From VRUB01 sp046758085 (GTDB lineage Bacteria; Pseudomonadota; Gammaproteobacteria; Acidiferrobacterales; SPGG2), in assembly GCA_046758085.1 (NCBI GenBank), contig JBHHZP010000132.1:1-9950 (forward strand): 9,950 bases of DNA. Reading direction: 5' to 3'. Of this stretch, positions 6,438 to 9,950 are shown piece after piece. The translations under genes and the position numbers were made by a program. Within the stretch, counting starts at the first letter, position 1, and every line of letters starts with the position of its first letter. Below the pieces are notes generated by a model that was not told where the DNA came from, did no database searches, and was given only the letters and a program-made list of their open reading frames with translations.

Positions 6438-7247
6438 TCAGAGCACGGCCAGGCTGGCATTGAGCACGTCCGTGATCACCATCGCCCCCGGCTTGTGGGT
6501 GATGCATAGCGCCGGGCGCGCCTGCTCGATTGCGACCTGCGGCGTCACCCCGCAGGCCCAGAACACCGGTATTTCGTCTTCGTGCATATGCGGCGCATCG
6601 CCGGCAAACGGTGCCTCGAGGTCCTCGATGCCGATGAGCTCGGGCAGCCCGATGTGGACCGGCGCGCCGTGCACGTTGGGAAAACGCGAGGTGATCTGCA
6701 CCGCACGGATCGCCTGTGCTGGGGGCAGCGGGCGCATCGAGACCACCAGTTTGCCGCTGAAGCGGCCGGCCGGCACAGTCTCGATATTGGTCTTGTACAT
6801 GGCGACGTTCTCGCCGCGCTCGACGTGACGCAGCGCTACGCCGTCGGCCATCAGCGCTTGCTCGAAAGAGAACGAGCACCCCAGGACGAAGCTCACCAGA
6901 TCGTCGCGCCACAGATCGCGAATATCCGTCGGCTCGGCATCCAGCTTGCCGTGGCGGAATACGCGGTAGCGCGGCACGTCGATGCGGATGTCCAGATCCT
7001 GCGCCAGCGTCGGCAGGCGTGGGTCGCCCGGCGCACTCATGCCGATGAGCGGGCAGGGCTTGGGGTTGCGCTGGCAGTAGGCGGCGAACTCGGTGGCGTA
7101 CTCGAGCGGCAGGATGCACAGGTTGCCCTGGACATAGCCGTGTGCGAGCCCCGCGGTGTGTCCGCGGTGTCGGCCCGCGCGGATTGCCCGGCGCGCATCG
7201 CGCGCGGGATTGGCATTGGCCGTGGGTTCGGCAAGCGGTTCGGCCAT
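6438..7247 (-). CDS. DUF1445/UPF0317 family protein (putative hydro-lyase, D-glutamate cyclase-like)
   Basis: Soluble cytoplasmic protein of 269 residues, the usual length for the family (about 260-270). Conserved blocks are visible in order: an RxxIRAG..HTAGLAHGYVQGNLCILP start at about 19-47, CQRNPKPCPL at 58-67, GCSFSFE at 123-129, FPNVHGAPVHIG near 189-200, CGVTPQ at 232-237 and THKPGAMVITD at 250-260. The mammalian mitochondrial relative converts D-glutamate to 5-oxo-D-proline; bacterial members are mostly annotated only as putative hydro-lyases, and some (B. subtilis ycsI) lie near 5-oxoprolinase genes. The reaction here is thus inference. I chose the ATG at 7247: it gives the family length and has GAGG 9 nt upstream. 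The frame continues open to 7526, but that part is GC-rich, has no family similarity and contains the likely promoter. It stands alone on its strand. Confidence 0.9.
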   Translation of the reverse strand: MAEPLAEPTANANPARDARRAIRAGRHRGHTAGLAHGYVQGNLCILPLEYATEFAAYCQRNPKPCPLIGMSAPGDPRLPTLAQDLDIRIDVPRYRVFRHGKLDAEPTDIRDLWRDDLVSFVLGCSFSFEQALMADGVALRHVERGENVAMYKTNIETVPAGRFSGKLVVSMRPLPPAQAIRAVQITSRFPNVHGAPVHIGLPELIGIEDLEAPFAGDAPHMHEDEIPVFWACGVTPQVAIEQARPALCITHKPGAMVITDVLNASLAVL

Positions 7248-7595
7248 GGTCTGGTGCCTCGTTGGCGAGGGCCTCATGCCCATCATAGCAGGGGGGTCCC
7301 ACAGACCCATTCTATCACCCCGAAGCCGGCGGTGCGGGGACCCCGGCGCTCGTCGACTCAGGGTCACCGGTGGTAAGGGCCCGTTCGAGGTCGTCGGGGC
7401 GATTTTGTCACACCCCAATAACGCGGGGCCGCGAGAGCACTTGTCGGCCCAGCCTAATGTCGCGGTGTGAGTGGTTTCGCGAGCTCGGTTGCTGCGGCGC
7501 CAAAAATGGATGTTCAGGAGCTGCAAACGCGCTATGATAGGTAGGCTCGACTAGCGAACTTCACCACTTTAGTTTAGTACGGAGGAGTCTTAACC
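7248..7595. other. Divergent intergenic region, 348 bp, between DUF1445 and the second importer
   Basis: This holds the start signals for both flanking genes: the extended -10 candidates on the minus strand, and on the plus strand a TATGAT at 7533-7538 resembling a -10 box (the best -35 match, TGTTCA with a 16-nt spacer, is poor). A strong GGAGGAG lies at 7581-7587, 8 nt before the ATG at 7596. I see no gene, riboswitch-like structure or long repeat in the rest. Confidence 0.45.
7282..7317 (-). promoter_or_regulatory. Candidate extended -10 promoters for the DUF1445 gene
   Basis: Two TGN-TAnnAT strings occur in tandem on the minus strand: TGATAGAAT (first base at 7317) and TGCTATGAT (first base at 7290). 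Either would start transcription about 25-60 nt before the ATG at 7247. Neither has a recognisable -35 box at normal spacing, as is often the case for extended -10 promoters. If the nearer one is used, the upstream in-frame ATGs would sit at or before the transcript's 5' end, which supports 7247 as the start. Confidence 0.35.
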
Positions 7596-8648
7596 ATGAA
7601 AAACAAACTGTGTTGCAAGATATTTACCCTACTGTCGGGACTGGCCGCAGTCCTTCTGGCCACGGTCGTGGCCACGGGCACGGCTGTGGCCGCTACGACG
7701 CTTACTGTCTACACGGCAATCGAGGCCGAGGAGCTCGAACCTGTCCGCAAGGCCTTCCGCAAGGAGTACCCGGACATCGATATCAACTGGGTCCGGGATT
7801 CGACCGGCATCATCACCGCCAAGGTACTTGCGGAAAAGGACAACCCCAGGGCCGATATCTTCTACGGTACATCGGCGACCAGCCTTTTGGTGGCCGACAG
7901 TCTGGGTCTGTTGATGCCCTACGCCCCGAAGGGGCTGGACAAGCTCGATCCCAGATTCCGTGATCCTCGCAATCCCCCGCACTGGGTCGGCTTCGACGCC
8001 TACGCTGCCGTCATCTGCTACAACACGGTCGAGGCGAAGAAGTTCAACCTGCCCAAGCCGACATCATGGAAGGACCTGACCAAATCGGTTTATAACGGCT
8101 ACCTCGTTATGCCAAATCCGAACTCCTCGGGTACCGGGTTCCTCACCGTCTCGGCGTGGCTGCAGATTTTCGGTGAGAAAAAGGCGTGGAAGTACATGGA
8201 CAAGCTCCATAAAAACATGGCGGTGTACACCCACTCCGGCTCCAAGCCGTGCCGGCAGGCCGCGGCGGGAGAACACCCCATAGGAATCTCCTTCGCCTTC
8301 CGTGGCGCGCGCCTGAAGCAGAAGGGGGCGCCGCTCGATCTGATCACCCCCAAGGAAGGAATCGGCTGGGAGGTGGAGGCCAGTGGAATCATGAAGACCA
8401 CGAAGAAACTCGCGGCGGCCAAGAAGTTCATGGACTGGTCCATCAGCCCAGCGGCGATGAAGGTGTGGAATCAGTACTTGCCGTTGCTTGCGCGTCCCGA
8501 TCTGGCAAAGTCGGTGAAGCACTTTCCGAAAGAGACGCAGAAAATGATGATCAATAACAAATTCGGGTGGGCCGCGGACAATCGCAAGAAGATCCTCGCC
8601 AAGTGGCAGAGTCGCTACGACGTGAAGAGCGAGCCGAAGAAGAAGTAG
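7596..8648 (+). CDS. Periplasmic binding protein, putative 2-aminoethylphosphonate (PhnS2-like) ABC importer
   Basis: Captures a small solute in the periplasm for the ATPase and permease encoded downstream. 350 residues. A Sec signal peptide with a basic, Cys-containing start (MKNKLCCKIF) and hydrophobic core to about 31 is likely cut near AVA/ATTLTVYT at 31-33; the two early Cys lie before the core and do not form a lipobox. The mature protein is of the type II, iron/thiamine/phosphonate-binding class: TLTVYTAIEAEELEPVRKAF, ADIFYGTSATSLLVADSLGLL near 86-106, MPNPNSSGTGFLTVSAWLQ at 172-190, and YTHSGSKPCRQAAAGE at 211-226. This last block and the gene order match proteins annotated as putative 2-aminoethylphosphonate binding (TIGR03261 type). 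The substrate is inferred from family; ferric iron or another small anion is possible. The start has GGAGGAG 8 nt upstream. A lysine-rich tail ends the protein. Confidence 0.9.
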   Translation: MKNKLCCKIFTLLSGLAAVLLATVVATGTAVAATTLTVYTAIEAEELEPVRKAFRKEYPDIDINWVRDSTGIITAKVLAEKDNPRADIFYGTSATSLLVADSLGLLMPYAPKGLDKLDPRFRDPRNPPHWVGFDAYAAVICYNTVEAKKFNLPKPTSWKDLTKSVYNGYLVMPNPNSSGTGFLTVSAWLQIFGEKKAWKYMDKLHKNMAVYTHSGSKPCRQAAAGEHPIGISFAFRGARLKQKGAPLDLITPKEGIGWEVEASGIMKTTKKLAAAKKFMDWSISPAAMKVWNQYLPLLARPDLAKSVKHFPKETQKMMINNKFGWAADNRKKILAKWQSRYDVKSEPKKK

Positions 8649-8680
8649 TTCGCCGCAGGGAAGTATGCCCATTGCACGAA

Positions 8681-8723
8681 ACCCGCTCACCCGCCACAAG
8701 GCGGGTGAGCGGGTCTTTATTTC
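8681..8723 (+). terminator. Strong intrinsic terminator/attenuator between binding protein and ATPase genes
   Basis: A perfect 15-bp stem, ACCCGCTCACCCGCC at 8681-8695 and its complement at 8700-8714, closes the tetraloop ACAA and is followed by CTTTATTTC. It lies 32 nt after the binding-protein stop and 20 nt before the ATPase start. Because the ATPase has no clear promoter of its own, partial read-through is the likely arrangement; it would give more binding protein than membrane complex and protect the 3' end of the first transcript. Confidence 0.9.
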
Positions 8724-8743
8724 AAGCCCGTGACGAGCTTATC

Positions 8744-9892
8744 ATGGCGGTCATGAAAGGTAATGCAGTGGCGGCGGAGGAAAAAGCCCGAGCCGGAACC
8801 GAACAGGGTGCGCCCTTTCTGCGCATCGAGCACGTCACGAAGATGTTCGGCGCGTTCACGGCGCTCAAAGATGTCAGCCTCGAGGTCTACGAGGGTCAGT
8901 TCATCTGCTTCCTGGGTCCCTCCGGTTGTGGCAAGACGACCTTGTTGCGCTGTATCGCCGGGCTCGACATCCAAACGTCCGGCCGCATCATCCAGGCCGG
9001 CGAAGACATCTCGACACTTCCGCCGACAGGGCGCGACTTCGGCATCGTATTCCAATCGTACGCGCTGTTCCCGAACCTGACGGTCTTCAAGAATTTGGCT
9101 TATGGACTCGAGAATCGCCGTATACAGAAGGCGGCGATCAAGGAGCGCGTGGCCGAGCTCCTCGAGCTCGTGGGGCTGTCGGAGCAAGGCGATAAGTACC
9201 CATCGCAGCTTTCGGGCGGACAGCAGCAGCGCGTCGCCCTCACGCGGGCGCTTGCGACCTGGCCGGGTCTGCTGCTCTTGGATGAGCCTTTGAGCGCTCT
9301 GGACGCCAAGGTGCGCGTGCACCTGCGCCACGAGGTCCGGCGCCTGCAGCGCCAGCTCGGGATTACGACGATCATGGTGACGCACGATCAAGAGGAAGCG
9401 CTTACCATGGCTGACCGCATCGTCGTCATGGATCAAGGCGTCATCGTCCAGGTCGGCACGGCCATCGAAATCTATCGCGAGCCGGCAACCTCTTTTGTTG
9501 CCGACTTCGTCGGCACTATGAACTTCATGCCCGCCGTTGTCCTCGGGCCGCAGCGCGTGCGACTCGGGGGCGTCGAGCTCAGCTGCGCGGAGCGCATGGA
9601 CGGGCTGGACAAGGGGATGGCGGTCACGGTGTGTGTCCGTCCCGAGGACCTGGCGGTGTGTGACGCCGGCCACGAGGCGCACAACGTCGCGCCGGCGCGC
9701 GTCGACGACATCGAGTTCCTGGGCGCATTCTACCGGGCGACACTTATCGTTGACGGGCTGGACGAGCGTCCCGTCACCGCCGACTTCCCGCCCAACGTCG
9801 TCCGGGACCGAGACATCCGCGAGGGCGCGGACCTTACGCTCGTGTTCCCCGACGACCGCATCTGCGTGTTTAGCGACCGCCAAAAGGGGTGA
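8744..9892 (+). CDS. ABC importer ATPase, putative 2-aminoethylphosphonate (PhnT2-like), PotA/FbpC class
   Basis: Cytoplasmic ATPase that powers the second importer. 382 residues. Walker A GPSGCGKTT is at 58-66, the Q-loop Gln at 104 (IVFQ), signature LSGGQ at 156-160, Walker B LLLLDE at 176-181 with the following P and SALD D-loop, and the switch His at 214 (MVTHD). The last third, from about 250 (SFVADFVGTMNFMPA) and especially VCVRPEDL near 297-303, is a TOBE-type regulatory domain as in PotA, FbpC and PhnT proteins. ATG at 8744 is chosen because the upstream frame runs back through the terminator and the preceding gene; an ATG at 8753 is possible, and the ribosome binding site is weak for both. 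It has about 25 residues before the conserved start (LRIEHVTKMFG). The permease gene follows after 3 nt. Confidence 0.93.
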   Translation: MAVMKGNAVAAEEKARAGTEQGAPFLRIEHVTKMFGAFTALKDVSLEVYEGQFICFLGPSGCGKTTLLRCIAGLDIQTSGRIIQAGEDISTLPPTGRDFGIVFQSYALFPNLTVFKNLAYGLENRRIQKAAIKERVAELLELVGLSEQGDKYPSQLSGGQQQRVALTRALATWPGLLLLDEPLSALDAKVRVHLRHEVRRLQRQLGITTIMVTHDQEEALTMADRIVVMDQGVIVQVGTAIEIYREPATSFVADFVGTMNFMPAVVLGPQRVRLGGVELSCAERMDGLDKGMAVTVCVRPEDLAVCDAGHEAHNVAPARVDDIEFLGAFYRATLIVDGLDERPVTADFPPNVVRDRDIREGADLTLVFPDDRICVFSDRQKG

Positions 9893-9895
9893 ACT

Positions 9896-9950
9896 ATGGC
9901 TGACATTGCCGTTGCCCGCGCAACCCCGTTACGCGCAAGGCTCAGCCGCG
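9896..9950 (+). CDS. ABC importer permease, N-terminal fragment (3'-truncated by window edge)
   Basis: Only 18 full codons are present (MADIAVARATPLRARLSR), so the product is inferred from context. In importers of this class the binding protein and ATPase genes are followed by an inner-membrane permease gene. The ATG lies 3 nt after the ATPase stop, with AGGGG 8 nt upstream inside the end of the ATPase gene. The basic, hydrophilic start before a presumed first membrane helix fits a permease, but no family motif is in view. Confidence 0.6.
   Translation, partial: MADIAVARATPLRARLSR

Noticed and set aside
7248..7526. 93-residue N-terminal extension of the DUF1445 protein
   Set aside because: The family length and conserved blocks are met from 7247, and the extension covers the promoter candidates.
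8717..9883. Long minus-strand open frame opposite the second importer's ATPase (388 codons)
   Set aside because: A GC-driven shadow of a clear ABC ATPase; composition is His/Arg/Asp-rich without any domain.

Overview
The window reads as GC-rich proteobacterial chromosome. The support is family resemblance of the products, Sec-type periplasmic binding proteins without lipoboxes (a Gram-negative envelope), strong GGAGG ribosome binding sites and tight ATGA-like gene overlaps. I cannot name the genus; a beta- or gammaproteobacterium is an inference. The content is mostly metabolite uptake, and I see no mobile element, CRISPR array, tRNA or rRNA.

Layout. (1) Bases 1-1044 hold the 3' three quarters of an aldehyde dehydrogenase gene on the plus strand. 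(2) Bases 1045-1431 are a convergent spacer with two near-identical GC-rich hairpins. (3) Bases 1432-2706 (minus) encode a type I periplasmic binding protein of the branched-chain amino acid/amide (HAAT) family. (4) Bases 2707-3072 are the divergent control region, which carries three copies of a short palindrome. (5) Bases 3073-6430 (plus) are a compact four-gene run encoding two LivH/LivM-type permeases and two LivG/LivF-type ATPases, overlapping by 1, 8 and 8 nt. With the divergent binding protein this makes a complete HAAT importer. (6) Bases 6438-7247 (minus) encode a DUF1445/UPF0317 (D-glutamate cyclase-like, 'putative hydro-lyase') protein, tail to tail with livF at only 7 nt. (7) Bases 7596-9950 (plus) hold a second importer: a periplasmic protein resembling putative 2-aminoethylphosphonate binding proteins, a very strong hairpin terminator, a PotA/FbpC-type ATPase with a TOBE tail, and the first 18 codons of a permease.

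How they may work together. The HAAT importer probably brings in an amino acid, amide or other small carboxylate. The second importer probably brings in a 2-aminoethylphosphonate-like or related small anionic solute. The aldehyde dehydrogenase and DUF1445 protein are soluble enzymes that could act on imported or derived compounds. No regulator and no phosphonate-degrading enzyme is visible here, so true substrates are unassigned. I found no clearly novel system. The most useful leads are regulatory: the repeated CAGT-N-ACTG palindrome in the divergent promoter region, the hairpin between the second binding protein and its ATPase, and the paired GC hairpins after the aldehyde dehydrogenase.
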